DNA of 64,000 nucleotides from Dehalococcoidia bacterium (GCA_030747175.1 JASLLE010000003.1:21600-85599); one strand, 5' to 3'. Shown: positions 29,255-39,746, numbered from the stretch's first letter. Numbers and translations are program-made. The notes: generated by a model from the letters alone, not told the origin.

Positions 29255-30136
29255 CTAGCCCAGCAGGCCGGCTTCCCGAAGCGCCAGTTCAAGTATGGCG
29301 CGGACCTCGTACGGCGCCGCCGGTTCCGGGGATCGCGGGCGCATCCCTTCCCATCCGAGGAGTTCGAGCGAAGCTTTCACCCCCGCGATTCCGTACTTGA
29401 TAATCTCGCCGTCCAGCTTTGCTGCCGCCGCCTGTTTTTCGCGCGCGGGGTTGAACCTGCCCTGGTAGCCAAGCCGAACGATCTCCACGGCAAGATCAGG
29501 GGCGACGTTGCCGAGCCACATCATTGCGCCGTTCGCTCCGATCAACACCCCGGGCAGGAGTAGCGAGCCGTTACAGGTCCAGAACTTGCGATCTTCAGGG
29601 ACACGTGGCCGGACCCATGACTCGAACCTGATGTCGTGGTCGGTCACGTATCCGTATACGTTGTCCATCTGGCAGATCGCGCCGATGACCTCCGGCGGGG
29701 CCGCAGGCTCGCGCGTGGGTGTCTGGTGGATAACGATGACGGGCGACGGGGAACGAAAGAGAACGTTCGTGAAGTACTCGATCACCGCCCCGGGCTCCAG
29801 GTCTCTGGGGATGCGCACCCGGATCAGGTCCGCGCCAAGCTCCGTGAACCGGGTGGCCTGCCGGACGGTGTCGGACGGGGACGGGTTGTCGATCCCGGCG
29901 ATCACCAGCCGCTCATTTCCGGCCACCTCGGCGACGGTACGAACGATAGCCGCCTTCTCGTCCTCGCTGAGCGCGTTTTCCTCACCGTTAATGGTGCCGA
30001 GGACGAAACCGCCAAGCGGCGTGGGCATGAGTCGCTCGACGTTGCGAACGAGCATGCCGTGGTCCACCCGATCTCCGGTATCGAAGGGCGTCGGCATCGG
30101 CGCGACGACGATCGGATCCTTGTCCGGGATGGCCAT
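29255..30136 (-). CDS. Dihydrodipicolinate synthase-superfamily protein with non-canonical active site
   Basis: PMPTPFDTGDRVDHGMLVRNVERL..., GTINGEENALSEDEK; (beta/alpha)8 DHDPS-like layout. Confidence 0.83.
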   Translation of the reverse strand: MAIPDKDPIVVAPMPTPFDTGDRVDHGMLVRNVERLMPTPLGGFVLGTINGEENALSEDEKAAIVRTVAEVAGNERLVIAGIDNPSPSDTVRQATRFTELGADLIRVRIPRDLEPGAVIEYFTNVLFRSPSPVIVIHQTPTREPAAPPEVIGAICQMDNVYGYVTDHDIRFESWVRPRVPEDRKFWTCNGSLLLPGVLIGANGAMMWLGNVAPDLAVEIVRLGYQGRFNPAREKQAAAAKLDGEIIKYGIAGVKASLELLGWEGMRPRSPEPAAPYEVRAILELALREAGLLG

Positions 30137-30311
30137 ACGTTCCCCCTTTCGCGCACCCTGAACCCGTCAGGGCATGAAGCGAAACAAGCAGCGATGCCCC
30201 AGACAATAACGTATCGGCCACTATCCGTGCATTACACGACGAAAAGGGGCGAAGGGGCGATGGTGGCGCAGAGCGGTGAGCGGAGAGTTGAACGGAACGG
30301 GACTGTTCCGG

Positions 30312-31769
30312 CTAACTCCAACCTGCGTAAAGCCGTGACTCCTCGAGATCCACCACTTCGTACTTGAGGCCGCTGGCTTTCGCCGCGTCCTCGCCTGCGG
30401 CGGTGACTATCCATGCGCCGCCGGACGCGATTGACACTCCGCCTTCCATGATGACTTCGCCCGCCACCAGGGACATCGTGGCCAGCCCGGAGTTCGGGTC
30501 GACGATGGTGATGTCGGCATCTGCGCCTTCCGAGAAGTGGCCCTTGTTGAGGAGGCCGAGCATCCGGGAGGGGTTGTAGCTGAGCTTTCGCACGGCGTTG
30601 AGCGGGCTGAGCGCGCCGAAGTTGACCAGCGCCATCGTTCTTTCGATGGCGACGTTTCGCGGGATCGCGCCGCCGTCTGTGCTGACGGCATCTACGCGGA
30701 ACTCGGCGTCATCGGGCGACGAAGAATCGGCGGCTTCGTACTGGCCGGTGGCGAGCGTGAAGGCGGACGAGGCCGGGTTTACGGGGAAGCTGAGGCTGGC
30801 TGCGGTGCCGGCGCCCTCCCAGATATCGACCGCCTCCTGCCCGGTGACGAGGATGACCCGGCCGTCGCGCACGGTCTGCGCGTAGCCGTAACCGTCCAAC
30901 AGCGCCTGCCGCATCCCGACCTCGGTCGTCGGGTATCCCCTCGCTGTGAGGCAGTTCTGCGGCACGTTGGCGACGACGTTTCCGTCTTCATCGCAAAGGC
31001 CGTTTGTGCCGTTCATCTGCGCCAGGTATGACTCGGTTACGACCTGCCCGCGAACGCTCTCAAGGATGTCGAACGCCTCCCTGCATTCCTGCTCGGCGGG
31101 GAGGATCATGCCGCGGCAGTAGGAGTTGACGTGCGCTACGTGGAGCCTTCCGTTTCCGAGAAGGTCCGGCACTTCACGCAGCCCCTCCAGGGTGCTGCTG
31201 CTGTCCTTGGTGGCAAGGTGGAAGGCGACCCAGGCCATCTGCTCGTTGGACGCCTCGATCACCCCGGCGGTCGATTCCGGGGTGAAGGGGTGGTAGCCGC
31301 CGATCATCTTGACGCCGACCGCGCCGCGTGACAGGGCGTCCGAGACGATGTCCCGCATCATCGCTATCGGCGGGTCGTCTTCGGGGATAGTCAGGTGCGG
31401 GATCAGGGCCATCACGCCCGCGACATTGATCCCCGCGCCGAGTCGCCGGATGCCGTCGGAGAGCGATTCGGGCGTGCCGAGAAGATCAAGGCAGGTTGTG
31501 GTGCCGGACTCGGCGAGCATGGCGAGTCCGAGAGCGCGATCCACGTTGCGCTCGTCGCCCGCGTCCGAGACGTGGGCGTGTGTGTCTATGTGGCCGGGCA
31601 TAACCCATCGGCCCGCCGCATGTATCGTCCGGCCGCCGGATGAGGTTTCCAACCCCTCACCTATCGCATCGATACACCCGTGGTTGATGCCGAGGTCAAC
31701 GACGGCGTCCGTGTTGTTGGCGGGGTCGAGAACGCGTCCGCCTCGTATTACGGCGTCGTAGGTCGGCAT
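30312..31769 (-). CDS. Amidohydrolase (D-aminoacylase/dihydroorotase-like)
   Basis: YDAVIRGGRVLDPANNTDAVVDLGI, WVMPGHIDTHAHVSDAGDE, GHFSEGADADITIVDPN. Confidence 0.88.
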   Translation of the reverse strand: MPTYDAVIRGGRVLDPANNTDAVVDLGINHGCIDAIGEGLETSSGGRTIHAAGRWVMPGHIDTHAHVSDAGDERNVDRALGLAMLAESGTTTCLDLLGTPESLSDGIRRLGAGINVAGVMALIPHLTIPEDDPPIAMMRDIVSDALSRGAVGVKMIGGYHPFTPESTAGVIEASNEQMAWVAFHLATKDSSSTLEGLREVPDLLGNGRLHVAHVNSYCRGMILPAEQECREAFDILESVRGQVVTESYLAQMNGTNGLCDEDGNVVANVPQNCLTARGYPTTEVGMRQALLDGYGYAQTVRDGRVILVTGQEAVDIWEGAGTAASLSFPVNPASSAFTLATGQYEAADSSSPDDAEFRVDAVSTDGGAIPRNVAIERTMALVNFGALSPLNAVRKLSYNPSRMLGLLNKGHFSEGADADITIVDPNSGLATMSLVAGEVIMEGGVSIASGGAWIVTAAGEDAAKASGLKYEVVDLEESRLYAGWS

Positions 31770-31930
31770 TGGCGATTTCCCCTGGGGTGAATGTTGTGAC
31801 TTAGCCGGGTCTAAATGCTGTAAACCGTGCCCGGGGTTCTCGAAGCCTGTACTGAGCCTGTTGAATGTGAACAGGGCACGCGACTACGGTCAAATTGTGC
31901 ATCAACATCGAGGCAGATCTACGATCCGCC

Positions 31931-32008
31931 TTCCCCTCACCCTGGCCCTCTCCCAGTGGGACCGGCGCCGCCAGCAGCAATAGAGGGTTCAGGGTGAGGG
32001 AGAAGGGT
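31931..32008 (+). repeat. Degenerate nested palindrome
   Basis: TTCCCCTCACCCTGGCCCTCTCCCAGTGGGA...AGAGGGTTCAGGGTGAGGGAGAAGG. Confidence 0.7.
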
Positions 32009-32104
32009 CTCTACCGGCACGTCTGGACGCGAAACGGCCCGGCCGCCGTTCCCGGATGCTCATCCGGGTCTGGCCTGCCGGGCCGCTCCGTGCCGGCTAC
32101 CGGG

Positions 32105-32593
32105 CTAGACCGCGTAGACCGGCGCCGCCTCCCTTGCTTCCACTCGCTCTTTTGCCTCGTGACGGGCCGCCAGGGTGTAGACCACTGCTCCTGTCGTTGC
32201 GAATCCGAGGCCGACGACCATGAACACGCCACCGATCGCCTTCACCATCAGGCTGAGATCGAGACCCATTCGAGCCATGTTGAGGGAGTTGCGAAGCGTC
32301 AGGCCGTCAAGGAGAGACGCCCTCTCGTCGCTGCCGCGTTCCAGGGTCTGCCACGGCCCGTACTTCTCCAGCGTGTGGGACTTGATGATCAGCGCCTGCG
32401 CCGTCGCGCGCTCGCCGTTATCCACCGGGTACTCCACGTCATCGATCTTGACCGTAACGGCCTCGTCGGCCATCCGATCCTTGATCTCTGACTCGGCTGC
32501 AAAACCCTGCTGGATGAAGTAGGCGCCAATAATCACGACACCCGCTCCAAGCGCCAGCAAAGCAATGCCGGTCAACTTCCTCAGTGCGGTCAT
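32105..32593 (-). CDS. Hypothetical membrane protein
   Basis: 162-aa ORF with hydrophobic segments near both ends. Confidence 0.6.
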   Translation of the reverse strand: MTALRKLTGIALLALGAGVVIIGAYFIQQGFAAESEIKDRMADEAVTVKIDDVEYPVDNGERATAQALIIKSHTLEKYGPWQTLERGSDERASLLDGLTLRNSLNMARMGLDLSLMVKAIGGVFMVVGLGFATTGAVVYTLAARHEAKERVEAREAAPVYAV

Positions 32594-32993
32594 GACCTGT
32601 CTCCCATCTCCCGCCGATCCTGATCTGCGACCTCCGCAACAAGACCCGGTGGGTGTGTAGCTCTCGATAACCAGTCTCTCGCGCGAGTCGTGAGCATTTC
32701 ATGAACAGATTACGTTAGACATGAACGTTGTGTGAAACAAGACACAATTAGGTTTTATTCACGATTTCTTCGCTGATTTGATGCTCTGAAACGCCGTCTC
32801 AGTGGACATATATCGACGTCCGAATCTCGCCACCAGTTGCGCCCGGGCCACCAGAGAGAGATCATGCCGCTGAAAGACACTTCAATGCTTTCTCTCCCGG
32901 TGTCGCACTGGTAAGACAAAAACGTCTAGAAGCGGTCCGCTGACCGCCTCTGCAACGAAATCGCCAAATCCACCACCGCTCGCAGGAAGCCAC

Positions 32994-34568
32994 ATGCGCA
33001 TAGCCACCCTGGGCATCTCGCACGAGACCAACACCTTCTCCCTCATCCCGGCCGAGTACGACAAGTTTGAGGAGGTCGAACTTCTCCGCGGGGCGGAGAT
33101 TCTGGATCGGCACGCCGAGTCCAACTACACCATCGCCGGGTACGTAGAGGCGTCCCGGGAGTTGGGATTCGAGCTCGTCCCGCTCATGTTCGCCCGTACC
33201 GGCCCGATAGGCACCATCACGAAGGACGCATACGACCGTCTCTCCGGCGAGATGCTCGGGATGTTGCGAGAGCAGGGACCGTGGGACGCGGTCTTGATCG
33301 CCAACCACGGCGCGGCCGTATCAGAAGAGTTCCCGGACATGGACGCAGAGTTCGCCCGCGCCATCCGGGAGATCGTCGGGCCTGACATACCGGTTGGGAT
33401 CACCCTGGACATGCACTCCAACATCTCGAAGGAGCTGATCGAGCGAACAACGGTATGCGTCGTCTGGCGAACCAACCCCCACCTGGACACCCGGATTCGC
33501 GGCCGGAAAACGGCCGACCTGATACATCGCACCGTACTCGGCGAGGTCAAGCCGGTGCAGTGGATCGAGACGCCCCCTGTGCTCGTCAATATCGTCCGGC
33601 AGTTCACGGGCGAAGAGCCGATGAAAGGGCTTGTGGACAACGCGCTGGCCGCCAACGAGCGACCGGGGATCCTGGACACCAGCGTCGCCGAGGGCTATCC
33701 CTACGCCGATGTCGAAGAAATGGGCATGAGTTTCATCGCCATCGGCGATGACGATCTGGCGGCAGCAAGAAGCGCGTCCCGCTGGATGGCCGCCCGCGCG
33801 TGGGACCAGCGCGTTGAATTAAACGTGCCCGTCCCAAGTGTCGTCGAGGCGCTCACGATGGCCGAAGAGCGTTACGTCGGGCCGAAACCGGAAGGCGTGA
33901 CGAACTTCGTGCCGGCCGACGGAAGCGCGCTCTCTGCGCCGGTCGCCGACAGCGACCACTCGCACCTCGGGCCGATCGTGTTGATGGACGTCGGCGACAA
34001 CATCGGCGGCGGCTCCTCGGCTGATTCCACCTTCATCCTGGCCCAGGCAAAGCAGATGGGCGTGAGGGGGTTGTTATTGTCGCTCTACGACCCGGAGGCG
34101 GTTGAGGCGTGCGTGGCGGCGGGCATCGGCGCTGAAGTGACGTTTGAGGTCGGCGGTAAGACGGACAGCATGCACGGCGAGCCGGTGCTGGTGACGGGTG
34201 TGGTGCGGGCAGTTTCCGACGGCGATTTCGAGGAAACCCGGCCGATTCACGGCGGATATCGCTACTTCTCCGCGGGAACCTGCATCCGGCTGGACACCAC
34301 CGACGACCACACCATCCTTCTAACGGGCCGCCGGAGCGGCAACACGAGTCGCGAGCAGATGTATCACATCGGCATCTGGCCCGAGAAATACCGGGTGATC
34401 GTGGCCAAGGGCGTCGTGTCGCCCCGCCCGGCCTACCAGCCGATCGCAGCGGAAGTAATCCTCGTCAACACGCCGGGGGTGACAACGGCAGACCTCGATA
34501 CATTCACCTACGAACGACGCCGAATCCCGCTCTACCCCTTCGAAGAAGCCGAGTACAACGCAGGGTAA
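32994..34568 (+). CDS. M81-family metallopeptidase (MlrC/microcystinase C-like)
   Basis: MRIATLGISHETNTFSLIPAEYDKFE, HGAAVSEEFPDMDAEFARAIREIVG, TLDMHSNIS, DVGDNIGGGSSADST. Confidence 0.93.
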   Translation: MRIATLGISHETNTFSLIPAEYDKFEEVELLRGAEILDRHAESNYTIAGYVEASRELGFELVPLMFARTGPIGTITKDAYDRLSGEMLGMLREQGPWDAVLIANHGAAVSEEFPDMDAEFARAIREIVGPDIPVGITLDMHSNISKELIERTTVCVVWRTNPHLDTRIRGRKTADLIHRTVLGEVKPVQWIETPPVLVNIVRQFTGEEPMKGLVDNALAANERPGILDTSVAEGYPYADVEEMGMSFIAIGDDDLAAARSASRWMAARAWDQRVELNVPVPSVVEALTMAEERYVGPKPEGVTNFVPADGSALSAPVADSDHSHLGPIVLMDVGDNIGGGSSADSTFILAQAKQMGVRGLLLSLYDPEAVEACVAAGIGAEVTFEVGGKTDSMHGEPVLVTGVVRAVSDGDFEETRPIHGGYRYFSAGTCIRLDTTDDHTILLTGRRSGNTSREQMYHIGIWPEKYRVIVAKGVVSPRPAYQPIAAEVILVNTPGVTTADLDTFTYERRRIPLYPFEEAEYNAG

Positions 34569-34717
34569 GGAGATTCCCCCTCTCCCGGTCCGGAGAGGAT
34601 TCAGGTGAGGGGTGTGCCGATCAAGGATCGGCAAGACGCCAGCGCGTGACTATGCGATGCAAATGTGGTCGCAATTCCCCCCTTCGAGAGCCTCGGGGAG
34701 GGGGGCTTCGCCAACAC

Positions 34718-35239
34718 CTATTCCGATGATTCCTCAGCCTCCCTGACCACCATCCCTGCGCGTATCGCCCCTTCAAGCTTCAAAGGCGCGAGCGACGACA
34801 CAAAGTACTCGCGCCGTTTGCCTGACTCGTGTAACACCACGACCACGCCCGCGGACACCCCGGGCATGCTCCACGCCCGTCGTCCCAGCGACCCGCGACT
34901 GTAGCCCCAGCCGCCGTAGCGCCCCCAGCGATATCCATCTACCTCGATCGACTCGATCTGGTCGATAGCCACCCGATGCCGTACTACCCCGTAGGCAAAC
35001 GTCAACTCGCCGTTTGCGACGCCGATCTGGAGCGTCAGGAGGTTGAAATAGGCGAACAGGAACGCAGCGCCGGAAACCAGGGCGGCGATCCACGCGGCTA
35101 TTCCATCGCCGCGAACCGTTCCAGCACCGATCCTCACCCCGATGGTGGAGATGATCAACACCAGCGCCGCCAGCAATACCCAGCGCAGCCAGGCAGGCGC
35201 TTCCAGTGTCTCTTCGTATACCGCTGAGTTACCGTCCAT
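34718..35239 (-). CDS. Hypothetical PH-domain-like membrane protein
   Basis: Two hydrophobic segments then VRHRVAIDQIESIEVDGYRWGRYGGWGYSRG. Confidence 0.65.
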   Translation of the reverse strand: MDGNSAVYEETLEAPAWLRWVLLAALVLIISTIGVRIGAGTVRGDGIAAWIAALVSGAAFLFAYFNLLTLQIGVANGELTFAYGVVRHRVAIDQIESIEVDGYRWGRYGGWGYSRGSLGRRAWSMPGVSAGVVVVLHESGKRREYFVSSLAPLKLEGAIRAGMVVREAEESSE

Positions 35240-35386
35240 CGGAACGCGCTAGTTCTCCGGCTGTCCACGGATTGCACATCGCAGATCAAGAAAACGGCTG
35301 CCGGTCTGACCGGATTCGAGCCCCTTCAAAGAGATCATCCGGCTCCACATTTCTTATCCGGTAACGATACCCGGGGTTCATGCCGT

Positions 35387-35466
35387 GTTGACGGCCCAAT
35401 AGGCCCACCCTAGTATGAACGTACTGGAAATGTCGGCGGGCCTACCTCAAAAAACGGCCCGTCAAC
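35387..35466. promoter_or_regulatory. Nested inverted repeat overlapping a sigma70-like promoter upstream of rny
   Basis: TTGACG-17 nt-TAGTAT at 35388..35416; arms GTTGACGGCCC/GGCCCGTCAAC, TAGGCCCACC/GGCGGGCCTA, AGTA/TACT. Confidence 0.6.
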
Positions 35467-35494
35467 CCCAGGCAGGACGGTCGAGGAGGTACTC

Positions 35495-37054
35495 ATGGAC
35501 CTCGCCCTGACTGCCGTAATTACGGCTCTACTGGTCGGCGTTCTCGCAGGGATTCTGATTTACCTGCGAAGCGCACTCACATCCCGGCGGCAGGAAGCCG
35601 CCCGGGTAGCGGCTGAACAACAGATTCGCCGGGCTGACGCACGCAGCAAGGAAATACTGCTCGAAGCCAAAGAAGAAGGAATTCGGACCAGGACCGCAGC
35701 TGAAGCTGAAATACGAGCCGAACGGCAGGAAATACAAAGACACGAACGGCGCATTGAACAGCGCGAAGAGACACTGGAGAAACGATCCAGCGGACTCGAC
35801 GAACAGAATAAAGGCCTGGAGCGTCTCCAGGCACAGCTTGAGACCGAACGCACGGACTTCGAAGAGGTTCGCAAGACTGAGACGGCACGGATAGAGGAGA
35901 TCTCTCGGCGGGAAACGGAACGGCTGGAAGAGATCTCCGGACTGTCAGCAAGTGACGCGCGTCAGATGTTGATGAACCGCGCCGAGGAAGCGATCGAGTT
36001 CGATCTCGCACGGCGCTACCGCGACGCGGAAGTGGAAGCGCGGGAACGCTCGGAAGGTCTTGCCCGCAATATCCTCGCGGGAGCGATCCAGCGGCTGGCC
36101 TCCGATGTCGTATCGGATAGCTCCGTTTCCTCGGTCCCGCTTCCTAACGACGACATGAAGGGCCGTCTCATCGGCCGCGAAGGTCGAAACATCCGTGCAA
36201 TCGAGGCCGCTACGGGCGTCGACTTGATAATCGACGAGACGCCGGAAGCGGTCACGATCTCGTGTTTCGATCCCATTCGGCGTGAAGTCGCACGGATTGC
36301 GCTTGGGGCCCTGATCCAGGACGGCCGGATACATCCGGCACGGGTAGAGGAACAGGTAACCAAGGCACGCCTCGAGGTCGATGACGTTGTCCAGAAGGCG
36401 GGCGAAGAGGCGCTCTTCGAGGCCAACGTCAAGGGGCTGCATCCCGAGCTCGTCAAAATCGCAGGCCGGCTCAAGTTCCGGTACAGCTACGGCGAAAACG
36501 TGCTCCGGCACTCCGTAGAGGTAGCTCTGCTCGCGGGGATGATGGCGGCGGAGATCGGCGCACACGTTGAGCGCGCCAGGGTCGCAGGATTCCTCCACGA
36601 CATCGGCAAAGCCCTCACACACGAGGTCGAAGGCCCGCACGCCGAGATCGGCGCAGATCTGGTCTTGAAATACAACGTGCCGGACCAGATCGCAGACCCG
36701 ATACGCCAGCACCACGACTCCGAGATGACGACCCCGGAAGCCTTCATAGTGGCCGCCGCAGACGCCATCAGCGCCGCGAGGCCGGGAGCGAGACGTGACA
36801 CGCTGGAACGATACATACAGCGGATGCAGGAGCTTGAGGACGCCGCACGGGGCTTCGAAGGCGTGGAACGCTGCTTCGCCATCCAGGCCGGACGTGAAGT
36901 CCGGGTGATGGTGCAGCCGGATACGGTCGATGACGCCGCATGCGCAGTACTGGCCCGCGACATAACAAAGCGGATCGAAAGCACCCTGTCATACCCGGGC
37001 CAGATCAAGGTGGTCGTAATCCGGGAGTCCAGGTCCGTCGAGGTCGCTCGCTGA
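35495..37054 (+). CDS. rny: Ribonuclease Y
   Basis: N-terminal TM, coiled coil, KH domain MKGRLIGREGRNIRAIEAATGVDLIIDETPE, HD domain FLHDIGKALTHEVEGPHAEIGADL. Confidence 0.97.
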   Translation: MDLALTAVITALLVGVLAGILIYLRSALTSRRQEAARVAAEQQIRRADARSKEILLEAKEEGIRTRTAAEAEIRAERQEIQRHERRIEQREETLEKRSSGLDEQNKGLERLQAQLETERTDFEEVRKTETARIEEISRRETERLEEISGLSASDARQMLMNRAEEAIEFDLARRYRDAEVEARERSEGLARNILAGAIQRLASDVVSDSSVSSVPLPNDDMKGRLIGREGRNIRAIEAATGVDLIIDETPEAVTISCFDPIRREVARIALGALIQDGRIHPARVEEQVTKARLEVDDVVQKAGEEALFEANVKGLHPELVKIAGRLKFRYSYGENVLRHSVEVALLAGMMAAEIGAHVERARVAGFLHDIGKALTHEVEGPHAEIGADLVLKYNVPDQIADPIRQHHDSEMTTPEAFIVAAADAISAARPGARRDTLERYIQRMQELEDAARGFEGVERCFAIQAGREVRVMVQPDTVDDAACAVLARDITKRIESTLSYPGQIKVVVIRESRSVEVAR

Positions 37055-37081
37055 CCGGGCGCCGGTGAAGTGAAGAAACAA

Positions 37082-37114
37082 ACTCCGGGCCGTTCCGTTG
37101 GGGCGGCCCGGAGT
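37082..37114 (+). terminator. Stem-loop after rny, no clear U tract
   Basis: ACTCCGGGCC...GGCCCGGAGT perfect 10-bp stem. Confidence 0.5.
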
Positions 37115-37272
37115 CGCGTCTAAGCCCCTGCGTCATCGGGCTCACTTTCACGACCACTCCCGGGCGGTGATTCCCACTCCCAGGCACAGACCGCGAACCT
37201 GGAAGACACTATCTCCCGGACCACCTGTATCCTGTCCCTGCCGTCCGTCCTGATGCGCGTTCGGCTCGAAAC

Positions 37273-38307
37273 ATGGCAACTACGGACACGGACTCGGCGT
37301 TGAACTCATCTGACCATAACGATCCCGGGAAAGGTCCCCGAATCAACGGAGAGAACGGGAGCGGAAACGACAACACGGGCCTCACTCCGCCCCTTGTCGA
37401 TCTGCACCTCCACACCACCGCGTCAGACGGACAACTCTCGCCGACCGAGTTGATAGACCGGGTCGCCGCCACATCCCTGAGGATCGTCGCCATAACGGAC
37501 CACGACTCGACCGAGGGAGTCGCAGAAGCACAGGCGGCGGCGGAGCGTCACCCCGGGCTCACCGTCATCCCGGGAATAGAGCTCGGGACCGAAGACGGCG
37601 ACTCGGAAGTCCACCTTGTCAGCCACTTCGTGGATACGAGCGCGCCCGGATTGCAGGACTACCTCACCTTCCTTCGCAACGGGCGTGTCGAGGCCGCGAA
37701 AGGGACCGTCAACAAACTCGCCGAGCTTGGCGTACACATCGAGTGGGAACGCGTGATGGAGATAGCGGGCGGCGCAGTCGGCAGGCCTCATATCGCAAGG
37801 GCGATGGCCGAGGCCGGCTACGTCCAGAACGCGCAGGACGCGTTCCAGCGCTACCTGGGCAACGACGGCGTCGCCCGGGTCAGGCGGCCGAAGCCATCCC
37901 CGGGCGACGGTGTCCGGTTCTTGCACTCGATCGGCGCCACCGCAACGCTGGCCCACCCCCAGACCGTAAAGGGCCTGCGAAACGTCCTGGGATTCCTGGT
38001 GGACGAGGGACTGGACGGCATAGAAGTATTCGCTCCAAAGTACGGGACCAGCGACCGCGAAAGGCGCCTGGAGGTCGCATCACGGAACGGCCTGATCGCC
38101 GTCGGGGGCAGCGACTATCACGCGTGGGGGGCGGCCGACGAGATCGTGCCGGGCGACCCGGATACGGTCGGACCACCGATCGACGCCGTGGAGAGGTTGC
38201 GCGCCGCCGCAGACAGGTGGAAGGCGTCACCTCCGGCCGGTGATTTCAATGTCTGCGGCGTTCCCGAGACACCGGGCGGAACCCAGGCAACTCCCGGCGC
38301 CGGCTGA
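37273..38307 (+). CDS. PHP-domain phosphoesterase
   Basis: LVDLHLHTTASDGQLSPTELIDRVAATSLRIVAITDHDST; VGGSDYHAWG. Confidence 0.92.
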   Translation: MATTDTDSALNSSDHNDPGKGPRINGENGSGNDNTGLTPPLVDLHLHTTASDGQLSPTELIDRVAATSLRIVAITDHDSTEGVAEAQAAAERHPGLTVIPGIELGTEDGDSEVHLVSHFVDTSAPGLQDYLTFLRNGRVEAAKGTVNKLAELGVHIEWERVMEIAGGAVGRPHIARAMAEAGYVQNAQDAFQRYLGNDGVARVRRPKPSPGDGVRFLHSIGATATLAHPQTVKGLRNVLGFLVDEGLDGIEVFAPKYGTSDRERRLEVASRNGLIAVGGSDYHAWGAADEIVPGDPDTVGPPIDAVERLRAAADRWKASPPAGDFNVCGVPETPGGTQATPGAG

Positions 38308-38308
38308 G

Positions 38309-39010
38309 ATGGAGATCCTCGGGGCGCCGCTGGCCGGAATACTGGCTCTGGGCATCGGCTCGTACCTGTTCGGGGCGATCCCCACCGCCTATCTCGCCGT
38401 CCGATTCAGACGCGGCGTTGACATACGCCAGCTTGGCAGCGGCAACGTGGGCGGGGCGAACGCCATCCAGGCGATAGGCAAGGGGCCCGGGCTGGCCGTG
38501 ATGGCGTTCGACGTGTTCGTCAAAGGCGGAGCGCCGGTGCTCGTGGCCGATGGGCTGCTGGGCTACGGACACGGTGCAGAGGTGATCGCCGGGAGCACCG
38601 CGCTCATCGGCCACAACTGGTCGATATTCCTTCGATTCTCCGGCGGCAGGGGGCTGGGAACGGGCAGCGGCGTGATGTTCGCCATGGCGTGGCCGATCTG
38701 GTTCATTTTCGCCGGTACCGGGCTGCTCTACTGGCTCATAACCCGCAACTCGCCGCTCGGATGGGTGATAGCGCTGCTTCTCCAGCCCTTCATCGTGGCC
38801 GCATTCGGGCTGCCCGGGGAATACGTCGTATACGCCGCGATCTTCGCAGCCATGTCCGGGATCAAGCGGGTAGCATCTAATCCGGGTGAACGTTCCGTAT
38901 TCCCGCGTAGTGGAGACATGAGCAGGCGCCGGCTCTACTGGAACCGGCTCATCTACGACCGTGACATTAAAGACCGGGAAGCCTGGCTGAGAGGAGACGC
39001 CGGCGGGTAG
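38309..39010 (+). CDS. plsY: Glycerol-3-phosphate acyltransferase PlsY
   Basis: GSYLFGAIPTAYLAVRFRRGVDIRQLGSGNVGGANAIQAIGKGPGLAVMAFDVFVKG; GHNWSIFLRFSGGRGLGTGSG. Confidence 0.93.
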   Translation: MEILGAPLAGILALGIGSYLFGAIPTAYLAVRFRRGVDIRQLGSGNVGGANAIQAIGKGPGLAVMAFDVFVKGGAPVLVADGLLGYGHGAEVIAGSTALIGHNWSIFLRFSGGRGLGTGSGVMFAMAWPIWFIFAGTGLLYWLITRNSPLGWVIALLLQPFIVAAFGLPGEYVVYAAIFAAMSGIKRVASNPGERSVFPRSGDMSRRRLYWNRLIYDRDIKDREAWLRGDAGG

Positions 39011-39034
39011 CGCGTTGAGCGACCTGCCGTTCCG

Positions 39035-39529
39035 ATGGCCGAATCACAAGCAACTTACTGCCCGCGCGATCCGGGCACGGAGACCAAGCTGCGCTGCGGC
39101 CGCTGCGAAGAGCTGATCTGCCCCAACTGTCTCATCCAGACAGACGTCGGCTCGCGCTGCCCGGACTGCGCTCGGGTCCGAACGCCTCCCATGTTCCAGG
39201 CAAGCTCAGGAGAACTGGGTAAAGCGGTGGTGGCCGGGTTCGGCACGGCGTTAGGAGTCGCGATCCTGGCCTCGGCCGCGATGTTGATATTTCCGTTGCC
39301 CTTCGGGGGAGGGGCTGTCGCCGTAGGCGGGATCGGCTGGCTTGTCGGAGAAGTCGTCTACAGGGCCAGCGACTACAAGCAAAGTCAAACCCTGCAATGG
39401 GTGGGTGGACTGGCGACGTTCTCTGGATTCCTGATCGTATCGTTTGTCGACCCGTTAGGGGCAATCATCGGCCTCATCATCGGGACCTACTACGCCATCC
39501 AGCGCCTGAAACCCCCGCGCGGGATTTAA
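39035..39529 (+). CDS. B-box-type zinc finger membrane protein
   Basis: YCPRDPGTETKLRCGRCEELICPNCLIQTDVGSRCPDCA followed by hydrophobic segments. Confidence 0.8.
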   Translation: MAESQATYCPRDPGTETKLRCGRCEELICPNCLIQTDVGSRCPDCARVRTPPMFQASSGELGKAVVAGFGTALGVAILASAAMLIFPLPFGGGAVAVGGIGWLVGEVVYRASDYKQSQTLQWVGGLATFSGFLIVSFVDPLGAIIGLIIGTYYAIQRLKPPRGI

Positions 39530-39746
39530 CCGCGCGCCAGGCCGCACGTGCACGTGCAATTCTTCCAGGAGCGGGGGGAGCTCACGATTTCCTCCTCTCC
39601 AAGCGGGAGAGGATTGAGGTAAGGGAGAACTCCCAATCTGCAATCACGCCAGACCTGTACCCTGCCGCTCGTCCTGAAGTTCTCGAACGACGGACACCAA
39701 CCACTCCCGCACCCCTCCTGAATCAGGAGGGGGCTGTTGTGAACCT

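Noticed and set aside
34718-35239. Possible toxin-antitoxin partner next to rny
   Set aside because: It is a two-segment membrane protein with PH-like C-terminus and no toxin motif or partner ORF.
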